Source: Rheinheimera maricola (GTDB lineage Bacteria; Pseudomonadota; Gammaproteobacteria; Enterobacterales; Alteromonadaceae). From it: DNA of 64,000 bases. A program made the position numbers and the translations under genes. Within the stretch, counting starts at the first letter, position 1. Every line of letters begins with the position of its first letter. Of the stretch, positions 42,732 through 50,890 are shown one piece after another. Under the pieces are notes generated by a model. The model was not told the DNA's origin. It saw only the letters and a program-made list of their open reading frames with translations, and did not search any database. Location: contig NZ_JAERPS020000002.1 of assembly GCF_016918075.2 (NCBI RefSeq), forward strand, positions 434,001-498,000. The letters run 5' to 3'.

Positions 42732-44852
42732 TTACTGATTTATCCCTAGTAGGTTCAGAATAAAAGCATATTCTTCAGCAATTTGTGCCTGACGGGCAAA
42801 ACGACCAGATTTACCGCCATGACCAGCTTCCATGGTGGTTTTAAACAGCAAAGGGTTAGCGTCAGTTTTCTGCGTGCGCAGTTTGGCCACCCATTTTGCC
42901 GGTTCAAAATATTGCACCTGCGAGTCATGCAAGCCGGTGGTAACTAGCATTGCCGGATAGTTCTGCTTACTGATTTGATCATAAGGTGAATAAGACAGCA
43001 TATAGTCATAGTAAGCTTTTTGCTTCGGGTTACCCCACTCGTCAAATTCGTTAGTGGTCAGCGGGATGCTTTCATCCAGCATAGTGGTAACTACATCAAC
43101 AAACGGCACATGCGCAACCAAACCTCGGTACTTCTCTGGCGCCATGTTGGCCACTGCTCCCATTAACAGGCCACCGGCGCTGCCACCCATACCAAATACT
43201 TTATCTTTGGCTGCATAGTTGTTAGTAACCAGATAGTCTGTTACGTCGATATAGTCAGTAAAGGTATTGATTTTATTAAGTAGTTTACCGTCTTCATACC
43301 AGTACCGGCCCATTTCCTGGCCGCCGCGAATATGCGCAATGGCAAACACAAAGCCGCGATCGACCAGCGACAATACACTGGAACGAAACCCTGGGTCCAT
43401 TGAACTGCCATAAGAGCCATAGGCATACTGATACAAGGGTGCTGAACCGTCACGCTTGAAGTCTTTTTTATACAGCAATGACACCGGTACTTTGACACCG
43501 TCGCGGGCAGTTGCCCATACCCGATCCGTAGCATAGTTGTTTTTATCAAAACCACCTGGCACTTCAGTTTGCTTTAACAGTGTTTTGACACCGCTTTGCA
43601 TATCCAACTGATAGACACTGGCCGGCGTAGTCAGCGAGGTGTAGGTATAACGCAACAGGCTGGTGTTCTGCTCTGGGTTCACTTCAAAACCGTTAACATA
43701 GGCGGCTTCATCGGAAGCAACGAAAAACGCCTTGCTGGGATCTTTCCACGGCATCACTTTGATGCGGCGCAGGCCATCGCTACGCTCATTAATCGCCAGA
43801 TAATCTTTGAACGTCTTAAAATCCTGAATAAACACGCTGTCACTGTGTGCAATCAGTGGCTGCCAATTAGAGCGAGCGCCAATTTTATCATTGGCAACCG
43901 TCATAATGCGGTAATTCGGTGCCTGCCAATCAGTTTGAATGATCCAGCGACCGTCAAGGTGATCCGCACTGTATTGTACGTCGCGTTCGCGCGGTGCCAG
44001 GCTAATAAACGCACTGTCTGGCTTACTGGCATCTTGCACCTGCATTTCGCTTGATACCGTGCTGCTGGTGTAAATAACTACATAATTGCCATCGGTAGTA
44101 TTGCCGACCCCCATATAAAAGCTGTTGTCTTTTTCTTCATAAACCAATTTGGCGCTAGCCGGCTCCCGGCCTAGTTTATGTTGCAATACCTGGGTGCTTA
44201 GTAGGGTTACCGGATCATTTTTCACCAGATATAACGTCTGGCTGTCTGCAGCCCAGGCCATGCTGGCTGACAAGCCGGTTAATACATCAGGCAGATCCTG
44301 GCCAGTGCGCAAATCACGTACCTTCAGCGTGTACTGCCGCCGGCCACTATCATCTTCCATATAGGCGACAAAGTTTTGGTCCGGGCTTACCTGCCAGTTC
44401 GACACGGCATAATAACTCTTACCCTTCGCCAGCAGGTTAACATCCAGCATCACCTGTTCGGTGCCGTCTTTTAATGCTTTACGCAAATAAATTGGGTATT
44501 CTTTGCCGGTTTCATAGCGGCTGTAATAACTGTAATCTCCCTTAGTGTACGGCACCGAACTGTCGTCTTGTTTAATGCGGCCGATAATTTCCGCTGTAAG
44601 CTTGTCGGTTAAAGACTGATACGCACTGGCATAGTGGTTAGCGTAATCATTTTCACGATGCAGGTAATCCAGCACCGTTGGCGAGGTGCGGCTGTCATCG
44701 CGCAGCCAGTAGTAAGGGTCTTGTCGGTCACCATGCGGCGACGTTACTGTGTAGGGTTGCTGTACCGCCATCGGTGCAACCAATTGCTCCGCGGCAACTG
44801 CATGGCTAAACAGCGCGCTGACAGCCAGCAGGTAAAAAGGGCTTAATTTCAT
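42732..44852 (-). CDS. ptrB: exported oligopeptidase B-like S9 peptidase
   Basis: A protein of 706 aa with a signal peptide (cleavage near HAVAA-E), unlike the cytosolic E. coli enzyme. An N-terminal beta-propeller (about residues 75-420) precedes the alpha/beta-hydrolase domain. The triad is Ser558 in GMGGSAGGLLMG, Asp643 in TGLHDSQVQY and His678 in AGHGGKSGR. The acid patch DESIPLTTNEFDEWGNP is typical of oligopeptidase B, which cuts after basic residues in short peptides. It probably works in the periplasm. It has its own terminator and stands alone. Confidence 0.9.
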   Translation of the reverse strand: MKLSPFYLLAVSALFSHAVAAEQLVAPMAVQQPYTVTSPHGDRQDPYYWLRDDSRTSPTVLDYLHRENDYANHYASAYQSLTDKLTAEIIGRIKQDDSSVPYTKGDYSYYSRYETGKEYPIYLRKALKDGTEQVMLDVNLLAKGKSYYAVSNWQVSPDQNFVAYMEDDSGRRQYTLKVRDLRTGQDLPDVLTGLSASMAWAADSQTLYLVKNDPVTLLSTQVLQHKLGREPASAKLVYEEKDNSFYMGVGNTTDGNYVVIYTSSTVSSEMQVQDASKPDSAFISLAPRERDVQYSADHLDGRWIIQTDWQAPNYRIMTVANDKIGARSNWQPLIAHSDSVFIQDFKTFKDYLAINERSDGLRRIKVMPWKDPSKAFFVASDEAAYVNGFEVNPEQNTSLLRYTYTSLTTPASVYQLDMQSGVKTLLKQTEVPGGFDKNNYATDRVWATARDGVKVPVSLLYKKDFKRDGSAPLYQYAYGSYGSSMDPGFRSSVLSLVDRGFVFAIAHIRGGQEMGRYWYEDGKLLNKINTFTDYIDVTDYLVTNNYAAKDKVFGMGGSAGGLLMGAVANMAPEKYRGLVAHVPFVDVVTTMLDESIPLTTNEFDEWGNPKQKAYYDYMLSYSPYDQISKQNYPAMLVTTGLHDSQVQYFEPAKWVAKLRTQKTDANPLLFKTTMEAGHGGKSGRFARQAQIAEEYAFILNLLGINQ

Positions 44853-45043
44853 TAGATACGCTCAGTAATACTTAAGAATGCTGAAATTACCACGGCGAAA
44901 TGAGCAACACTATCCTGCATCGTTAAAAAAGTGTAACGGAGTATGAAAAAGCCAATTAGTTAGCCAGCTACCAGCCAGATGCTATTCACAAATGTCTGAT
45001 TTTAGGCTATTACTGTTAGGTTTTTAACTATCAGGATCAGTTT

Positions 45044-45226
45044 ATGGCACTAATGACTGTCGAGCAGGTAGCAGATTTTCTTGGCGTACAGGTAATTCGA
45101 GTAGAGCGGTTAGCGCGGGAAAACCTTTTGGTTGCCGCCGACAAGGACAGCGAAGGCAAACCTCTGTTTAATGACGATGATGTAAAACGTTACAAGGTAC
45201 TGGCAGAGCGCTTAGGCGGTTTATAA
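45044..45226 (+). CDS. small helix-turn-helix (MerR/excisionase-like) protein
   Basis: A protein of 60 aa with AGGA 7 nt before the ATG. MTVEQVADFLGVQVIRVERLA is a winged-helix/MerR-type DNA-binding start (HTH_17-like), and LFNDDDVKRYKVLAERLG is the wing-and-helix end. There is no effector domain. It stands alone and its 3' end overlaps the convergent kinase-like gene by 6 bp. It could be a small regulator or an excisionase-like remnant; no phage genes are nearby. Confidence 0.65.
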   Translation: MALMTVEQVADFLGVQVIRVERLARENLLVAADKDSEGKPLFNDDDVKRYKVLAERLGGL

Positions 45227-46090
45227 TACCTCAGCCAGTTGTTTTACTTGCTGCTGCCAGTGCTGAGCCTGTTGTTGACAGCCTGGCATAGTCAGATACC
45301 ACAACCAACAAAAGCCACTGTACAACAGCCTGGCTGCAGGTAGTTTTGACTGCAATGTCGCCAATAAATCTGGCCTGTGCCGATTGTTGCTATATTGCTG
45401 CAACATCTGCTCTATCGCTTCAGCCGTTAAATTAAAATGTAAACTTATCGCGGCCAAATCCAGGCTACTATCCGCTCGTTGGCTGTATTCAAAATCCAGT
45501 AACCACAACTTCGCTGCGGCATAAAGTAAATTACCTGCGTGCAAATCCAAATGGCACAGTACAGTGTCGGCCTCTGCTTGTTGTAGCTGTTTGGCCGCCT
45601 GCTGCAAAGGCAGCAGCATCTCGGCCATTACAGTGTCAGCTGGAGCAACTGCAGCGGCTAGCTGAGCCAGGTAGCGACAACAATCCAACTCGGCAGTTTG
45701 TACCGGCAGTTGATGATACTGCGCCAGAGTTGCCACTAAACAGTGATAACCATGACGTTGATAATTAAACGGCTCACCTGATGCGATGTAATCACTTAAC
45801 ATCACCTGGTAATGATTGTTCAAACACAAGGGGGCTGGCGCCAAGCCTTTAGCCGCCGCTGCATGTTGGCAGCGCAACTCTTGCTGGCGACAGATCGCAG
45901 AATCAGCAGGATAGCAGCGCAGTACATATTCGCCCTGCGCAGTTTTGACATAATAACTTTGATTGCTTTCGCCATGCGATAAAGGACGTACCTGCAACGG
46001 CGGCTGGACAACAAAAAATTCCAGCCGCTGGCACAAACGTGTTACATGCTCAATCTCACTGCTGGTTGCTGTTGATAGTGACTGCGCCAA
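45221..46090 (-). CDS. thiamin-kinase-like phosphotransferase (choline kinase/APH fold)
   Basis: A protein of 289 aa. The start is a TTG at 46090, supported by AGGA 8 nt upstream and by the lack of an ATG near the domain start; it overlaps the pnuT end by 49 bp. Kinase features are LSHGESNQSYYV (nucleotide loop), YVLRCYP (ATP-binding strand; the usual Lys is Arg), the catalytic loop LCHLDLHAGNLLY and the metal-binding Asp in LWLLDFEYS. As the last gene of a TPP-riboswitch operon with a thiamin transporter, it most likely phosphorylates thiamin to trap it in the cell, in the manner of ThiK. Confidence 0.8.
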   Translation of the reverse strand: MAQSLSTATSSEIEHVTRLCQRLEFFVVQPPLQVRPLSHGESNQSYYVKTAQGEYVLRCYPADSAICRQQELRCQHAAAAKGLAPAPLCLNNHYQVMLSDYIASGEPFNYQRHGYHCLVATLAQYHQLPVQTAELDCCRYLAQLAAAVAPADTVMAEMLLPLQQAAKQLQQAEADTVLCHLDLHAGNLLYAAAKLWLLDFEYSQRADSSLDLAAISLHFNLTAEAIEQMLQQYSNNRHRPDLLATLQSKLPAARLLYSGFCWLWYLTMPGCQQQAQHWQQQVKQLAEVL

Positions 46091-46671
46091 ATAAAATATC
46101 CTGCAATTGCGATTACCGTATACAGCATAAACAAGCCCGTTAAGAAATACAGGTGTTTTTGTGCATAAACGTAAATGGATACCGCATCTATCACTACCCA
46201 GTACAACCAGTTAGACACCAGTTTGCGCACCACCAGCCAGGTCGCCATCACACTAAATACTGTCGTTTGGGCATCAAGATAGGCGAAATCGGCATGGGTA
46301 TAGCTGGCCATTACTGCCCCCAGTATCCAGCCAGCTATTGCTGTCGCCGATATCAGTAGCGCATGACGCTGCCAGGGCCACTCATATACCGGACCGCGCG
46401 CATCAGGCGCGCTCTGGCGCAGCTGCTGCCATCGCCACCAACCATACAGTGCCATGCCAGCATAATACAGTTGCAGAAGTGCATCAGATAGCAAAGCAGA
46501 CTGCCACATCACATGCGTAAACAGTACGGTACTTAGCAACGCAGCGGGCCAACACCACAAACTTTGCTTTAACGCCAGAATCACATACGCCAGCGCCAGC
46601 AAGGTGGCAGCAAGCTCGATACTATGCATAAGCTGCCACTGCGCTATTGCCTGGCTTAGCAGCTGATTCAT
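46042..46671 (-). CDS. pnuT: PnuC-family thiamin transporter
   Basis: A protein of 209 aa with seven or so membrane segments. The conserved PnuC end NWLYWVVIDAVSIYVYAQKH and the aromatic residues in GMALYGWWRW are clear. PnuC proteins move vitamins by facilitated diffusion, trapped by phosphorylation. The branch under TPP riboswitch control is PnuT. The ATG overlaps the previous stop codon (ATGA), and the kinase-like gene overlaps its own end, so the three are tightly coupled. Confidence 0.88.
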   Translation of the reverse strand: MNQLLSQAIAQWQLMHSIELAATLLALAYVILALKQSLWCWPAALLSTVLFTHVMWQSALLSDALLQLYYAGMALYGWWRWQQLRQSAPDARGPVYEWPWQRHALLISATAIAGWILGAVMASYTHADFAYLDAQTTVFSVMATWLVVRKLVSNWLYWVVIDAVSIYVYAQKHLYFLTGLFMLYTVIAIAGYFIWRSHYQQQPAVRLSM

Positions 46672-46916
46672 GGCCGTAAGTCACCGTGGATAAACTTCAC
46701 CACAAATACGACCTTACCGAATTGCTCAAACGACCATTTAATGCAAGCCTGCAACGCCTGCATTACGTTGTCATAATCACCAAAAACCTGAGTGCTCATG
46801 GTATTGGTTAGCACGGTAATATCTGGGTATTGGTTCAGTTGCTCGATAAAGCCTTCGATCGGGCCGATATAATCGTTGGCTAACGGGTACTTACTAATCT
46901 CGACAGACAATTGCAT
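46668..46916 (-). CDS. YkoF/MTH1187-like thiamin-binding protein
   Basis: A protein of 82 aa with AGGAG before the ATG. The sequence (LSVEISKYPLANDYIGPIEG, then TVLTNTMSTQVFGDYDNVMQ) matches the small alpha/beta YkoF/MTH1187 fold (DUF77), known to bind thiamin or its pyrimidine part. It has no signal peptide and should be cytosolic. In Bacillus, YkoF accompanies an ECF/ABC thiamin system; here it is linked to PnuT instead. It overlaps pnuT by 4 bp. Confidence 0.8.
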   Translation of the reverse strand: MQLSVEISKYPLANDYIGPIEGFIEQLNQYPDITVLTNTMSTQVFGDYDNVMQALQACIKWSFEQFGKVVFVVKFIHGDLRP

Positions 46917-46945
46917 AGCAGACTCCTTAACAGTGATAACGAGCT

Positions 46946-49033
46946 TTAAAATTGATAACTGGCTGTAACGCCCACTCGGCGCGGCTCAGAAAGCTGCTCA
47001 TACACATGTGGCTCGTAGCCATCACGCGGATCGTTGCCAAAATAAAAACCGCGCACGCCTATGTCTTTATCCAGCGCGTTGCGGGTCCAGGCAGCCAGTT
47101 CCCAATTAGCCAGTTGATAACTGATTCTGGCATTTAACAACTCATAGCGCTTAGAACGGGCGTTGTGGCCATCAGAATAAAAAAACGCGTCCTTGCCTTG
47201 CAGGCTGAGGTTAAACGTTAAAGCGTCGGTGATATACCAATCGCTCGCCACACTGTATTGAAAACGCGGCGCCTGTGCCTGCTCGCGGCCGCTAAGATTG
47301 TCACCATCCAGCGTAATATAGTTGCCTAGTCTGGTTTTCAGCCAGCTAGCCGACAAGAATAACGCCAATTGCGGATGCAGCTGCAAACGGTTTTCCATTT
47401 CAATACCGTAATTACGGCCACTGCCGGCGTTATCAATAAAACCAGCAAACTGTGGCCCGCTGTCGGGGTTCAACCAACCTTTAACCTGCATATCGTCACG
47501 CCACATATAAAAAGCGGCGACCCGCGCAGTAATGCTTTGGTCCAATGCACTACCTTTAACACCAAACTCGGCGTTGTACAGGGTTTCTGGCTTAAAACTC
47601 GCCTTACTATTTAGCTCGGTTAAATTACCATCCGCCGCTTTGGCCAACGCATCACCGTTAACACCGCCGGCTTTATAGCCACGCGCGGCCAATAAATATA
47701 TTAGCGCCTGATTATTGACCTGATAATTCAGGCTAACATTGGCCCCCCACATCATATCGTGGTTTTTAATAGCGTTGCCGCTACTGTCGCTGTAGATATC
47801 GGCATAGCGCTCCAGACGCATGCCCGACACCAGGCTCCAGCTCGCATTCAGCGGCGTGGTAAGCTCGCCATAAACCGCGGCATTGCTGCGTTCCAGACTA
47901 CTGCTAAAGCTGTCTGCTTGCCATAGATCCCAGTTCCAGAATTGACGGTTTAAATCATAGTCTTTACCAGCGACATACAACCCCAGCACCCAATCACTGC
48001 CGCCCAGTTGTCCTGCTGGTGTCGAAACCAGCCGGTAGTCCAGTGTTATTTGCTCGCGCGCGCGCAAATAACGGTCGGTGGTAGCATATTCATCAGGATG
48101 AATGCCAACATAACTCCAGTCTTCATCAAAGCCGTAATCACTGTCGGCAGTTAACCAGCTAATTTGGCCGTTAAAATCGGCAAACCCCAAGCCACTGTAA
48201 TCGGCGTTAAGCGCCAATGCTTTGCTGCGAATTTTATCCTGCCCCGGCTCGTCCGATAAGGTGTTGCGGTTACGATCCAGTGAAAACGCATCATAGCCAT
48301 TATCCTGATCACTCAGGTGAGCAATAAACTGCAACGCCAAACGTTCTGTCGGGTGATAATTCACTTTGAAACGGCCGCTAAATTCGTCGATATTATTTGT
48401 ATCGTCACGGTTTAAGTAGGTATTATCGATAAAACCATCAGAGGATTGCTGCTCTAACGCCAGGCTGTAACCCAGTTGTGAATTAACACTGTTGCTAAAC
48501 TGGGCAGCAAGCTGGCGACTGTCATAATTGGCCAGAGTGGCGCTTAGTTTCCCTTCCGGCGTAGCAGTAGGGCCTTTGGTGGTCAGGTTAAGCATACCTG
48601 CCAGCGCATTAGCACCAAAGCGGCTGGCTTCGGGGCCACGAAACACTTCAAGCTGCGCCATGTCACTGATGCCGGTAATACCAAGGCCAGAATAATCTAT
48701 ACCATCAATTAAAATACCCACCGACGGGTTAATCGTATCGACAAACTCACTGCGCTCGCCAATGCCACGCATCTGTATATAGCGGCCACGCGAGGCTCCG
48801 GCACTAAAGTTTACATTGGCAAACTGGTTGAGCAAATCATCCAGATGTTGCGCCGAGGTACGTTTGGCATCCTGCTCACTTACCACAGCAATACTGCCGG
48901 CTAGCTGCTGTAATGACTGTTGTCGCAAATCACCCTGTACGGTAATACGCTCAATTGCCGTTTCAGCATTGTCGGCTTGAATAGAAAAACTGCTACAGAC
49001 AGCCAGAGTAAATAACGAAGGAATAAAACGCAT
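46946..49033 (-). CDS. TPP-riboswitch-controlled TonB-dependent receptor (probable thiamin receptor)
   Basis: A protein of 695 aa from the ATG at 49033 (GGAGA about 10 nt upstream). A signal peptide ends near FSIQA-D. The TonB-box region is IERITVQGDLR and the plug shows LLNQFANVNFSAGASRGRY, IGILIDGIDYSG-like text and LEVFRGPEASRFGANALAG. The barrel ends GVTASYQF. It is the first gene of the thiamin operon, directly after a TPP riboswitch, so thiamin or its precursors are the probable cargo. Receptors in this position have been predicted as thiamin transporters from riboswitch surveys of Alteromonadales. Confidence 0.88.
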   Translation of the reverse strand: MRFIPSLFTLAVCSSFSIQADNAETAIERITVQGDLRQQSLQQLAGSIAVVSEQDAKRTSAQHLDDLLNQFANVNFSAGASRGRYIQMRGIGERSEFVDTINPSVGILIDGIDYSGLGITGISDMAQLEVFRGPEASRFGANALAGMLNLTTKGPTATPEGKLSATLANYDSRQLAAQFSNSVNSQLGYSLALEQQSSDGFIDNTYLNRDDTNNIDEFSGRFKVNYHPTERLALQFIAHLSDQDNGYDAFSLDRNRNTLSDEPGQDKIRSKALALNADYSGLGFADFNGQISWLTADSDYGFDEDWSYVGIHPDEYATTDRYLRAREQITLDYRLVSTPAGQLGGSDWVLGLYVAGKDYDLNRQFWNWDLWQADSFSSSLERSNAAVYGELTTPLNASWSLVSGMRLERYADIYSDSSGNAIKNHDMMWGANVSLNYQVNNQALIYLLAARGYKAGGVNGDALAKAADGNLTELNSKASFKPETLYNAEFGVKGSALDQSITARVAAFYMWRDDMQVKGWLNPDSGPQFAGFIDNAGSGRNYGIEMENRLQLHPQLALFLSASWLKTRLGNYITLDGDNLSGREQAQAPRFQYSVASDWYITDALTFNLSLQGKDAFFYSDGHNARSKRYELLNARISYQLANWELAAWTRNALDKDIGVRGFYFGNDPRDGYEPHVYEQLSEPRRVGVTASYQF

Positions 49034-49043
49034 TGTTGTATGA

Positions 49044-49062
49044 ATCTCCAAATTTCAGAGAT
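49044..49062 (-). promoter_or_regulatory. hairpin covering the ribosome site of the thiamin receptor
   Basis: On the minus strand ATCTC-tgaaatttg-GAGAT is a 5-bp stem whose right arm contains the GGAGA ribosome site. It lies between the TPP riboswitch and the start codon and could be the expression platform, blocking translation when TPP is bound. Confidence 0.5.
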
Positions 49063-49074
49063 CACACCAGCTTG

Positions 49075-49165
49075 AGGAGTTAGCACCATCCCTCCGCCGG
49101 TATAATCCGGATCAGGTTCTAAGGGTTTGCCTTTCGGCATCTCAGCAATTGCACCCCTTGGTTGC
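49075..49165 (-). ncRNA. TPP riboswitch (THI element)
   Basis: Read on the minus strand, the conserved pieces appear in order: GGGGTGC, CTGAGATGCCGAAAGGC, AAACCCTTAGAACCTGATC, CGGATTATACCGGCGGAGGG and ATGGTGC. The CUGAGA, ACCCUU-GAACCUGAU and GGAU-A-ACCGGCG-AGGGA boxes are the diagnostic TPP-binding core. It precedes a TonB receptor, YkoF-like, PnuT and thiamin-kinase-like operon, which it should repress when TPP is plentiful. Confidence 0.96.
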
Positions 49166-49203
49166 GCGGCAAGTGTAAAGCGTTTTATTTATACATGCAA
49201 TGC

Positions 49204-49231
49204 ACAAACACCGGCGTTGGCCGGGGTTTGT
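49204..49231. other. stable hairpin in the thiamin/arsenic intergenic region
   Basis: ACAAAC-A-CCGGC-gttg-GCCGG-G-GTTTGT folds into 11 base pairs with one A-G mismatch. No T-run follows on either strand. It lies in the 370-bp stretch (49166-49535) that separates the two divergent operons and otherwise holds only promoters. Confidence 0.5.
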
Positions 49232-49440
49232 CGGGTAAGCTCATGAAGCAGCAGTGGCTATCTGGTATTAAATACCTGCCAATTGAAATTTAATTGCCGT
49301 ATCAATGTGCTTAATTGTTCACTGACGCCAGTTGTATGGTGTCTTCTGCACTAGCTACCTTTTACGTTAGAAATTGATAATTTCGACAACATAACAGACC
49401 TGCATTGTCAGGAAGCAATATTCACAGTGTATGCAGCTAA

Positions 49441-49476
49441 AATGACAATTATGTGACAACTTGCAGCACTGTCATT
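49441..49476. promoter_or_regulatory. inverted repeat upstream of arsR
   Basis: AATGACA (49441-49447) and TGTCATT (49470-49476) are perfect reverse complements with a 22-bp gap, 60-95 bp before the arsR start codon. It could be an operator for ArsR or another regulator. Confidence 0.35.
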
Positions 49477-49535
49477 AAAGCGTCATATTTATGCATCATC
49501 ATTACATGCGAAAAAACAGATATAGGTGTAGTACC

Positions 49536-49865
49536 ATGAACCCTGTCACGCTTTATAAGGCAATGGCTGATACCACCCGTCTGAAGGCTATATTGTTGTT
49601 GCAGCAAACATCGGAGTTGTGTGTTTGTGATTTAATGCTGGCGTTGGACGAAAGTCAGCCAAAGGTATCCCGACATTTGGCGCTACTCAAACAGGCCGGT
49701 GTGCTACAGCATCGTAAACAGGGATTGTGGGTATTCTATCGTCTTAATACTAACTTACCCGGCTGGGTGCACGACGTTTTGCAACAAACAGCTGTGCATA
49801 ATACTGCATTTATTAAATGTAATTTGGCCAGGTTGGCACAAAACCCGGCGAATACCTGCTGCTAA
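49536..49865 (+). CDS. arsR: ArsR-family arsenic-responsive repressor
   Basis: A protein of 109 aa from the ATG at 49536. It has the winged helix of ArsR/SmtB ([39 protein letters not shown]). The As(III)-binding pair is in ELCVCDLML, as in the E. coli/R773 type, and two further Cys end the protein (NTCC). It is the first gene of an operon with gapdh and arsJ and should repress it until arsenite is present. Confidence 0.9.
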   Translation: MNPVTLYKAMADTTRLKAILLLQQTSELCVCDLMLALDESQPKVSRHLALLKQAGVLQHRKQGLWVFYRLNTNLPGWVHDVLQQTAVHNTAFIKCNLARLAQNPANTCC

Positions 49866-49876
49866 GGAGCGAACAT

Positions 49877-50887
49877 ATGACAATTAAAATCGGTATTAAT
49901 GGCTTTGGCCGTATTGGCCGCTTGGCACTGCGCGCGGCGTTTGACTGGCCGGAATTGGACTTTGTCCAGATTAATGACCCAGCAGCCGATACTGCTACTT
50001 TCGCGCATTTAATCAACTTCGATTCAATACACGGTATCTGGCGCCATAGTGCCACCGCTGACGGCCAAAGCATGGTGATTAACGGCAAACGTATTGCAGT
50101 TAGCCAGAATAAAGCCATAGCCGATACCGACTGGTCTGGCTGTGATGTGGTAATTGAAGCGTCCGGCAAAATGAAAAGCAAAGCGGTGTTAGAAGCGTAT
50201 TTAGCGCAAGGGGTAAAACGGGTCGTGGTTAGTGCGCCAGTTAAAGAGCCCGGCGTATTAAACGTGGTAATGGGTGTTAACCAGCAACTGTATAACAAAG
50301 ATTTGCACCGCATTGTTACTGCTGCCAGCTGCACCACTAACTGTCTGGCGCCGGTAGTTAAAGTTATCCACGAGCAACTTGGCATTAAGCATGGCAGTAT
50401 TACCACCATTCACGATTTAACCAATACGCAAAGCATCCTGGACACACCGCACAAAGACTTACGCCGCGCCCGCGCCTGTGGTAGCAGCTTAATTCCAACC
50501 ACTACCGGCTCGGCCACCGCTATTACCGAGATATTTCCAGAGCTTAAAGGTCGCTTAAATGGCCATGCCGTGCGGGTGCCATTGGCCAATGCCTCGTTAA
50601 CCGATTGCGTGTTTGAAGTAGAACGTGCCACCACAGCTGATGAAGTTAACGCGCTGCTAAAAGCCGCCGCTGAAGGCGAGTTAAAAGATATTCTCGGCTA
50701 TGAAACACGGCCCTTGGTGTCAGTTGATTACAAAACCGATCCACGCTCCAGCATTATCGATGCACTCTCAACCATGGTAATTAACGGCACCCAGGTAAAA
50801 ATTTATGCCTGGTACGATAATGAATGGGGCTACGCCAACCGCACGGTTGAATTAGCCAAGCTAGTTGGCCAGCAGGACAAAGCCTAA
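49877..50887 (+). CDS. glyceraldehyde-3-phosphate dehydrogenase of the arsenate-detoxification operon
   Basis: A protein of 336 aa with AAGGAG 7 nt before the ATG. NAD-binding [15 protein letters not shown] at the N-terminus, catalytic Cys in [13 protein letters not shown], and [11 protein letters not shown] near the end are classic GAPDH features. Its place between arsR and arsJ marks it as the dedicated enzyme that uses arsenate in place of phosphate to make 1-arseno-3-phosphoglycerate. The ArsJ transporter then expels this unstable product. It starts 11 bp after arsR and ends 3 bp before arsJ. Confidence 0.93.
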   Translation: MTIKIGINGFGRIGRLALRAAFDWPELDFVQINDPAADTATFAHLINFDSIHGIWRHSATADGQSMVINGKRIAVSQNKAIADTDWSGCDVVIEASGKMKSKAVLEAYLAQGVKRVVVSAPVKEPGVLNVVMGVNQQLYNKDLHRIVTAASCTTNCLAPVVKVIHEQLGIKHGSITTIHDLTNTQSILDTPHKDLRRARACGSSLIPTTTGSATAITEIFPELKGRLNGHAVRVPLANASLTDCVFEVERATTADEVNALLKAAAEGELKDILGYETRPLVSVDYKTDPRSSIIDALSTMVINGTQVKIYAWYDNEWGYANRTVELAKLVGQQDKA

Positions 50888-50890
50888 CTT

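Noticed and set aside
45044-45226. Phage excisionase marking an integrated element
   Set aside because: No integrase, attachment repeat or phage gene lies nearby; a stand-alone small regulator is as likely.
49204-49231. Hairpin considered as a terminator
   Set aside because: There is no T-run on either strand and it lies between two divergent operons where no terminator is needed.
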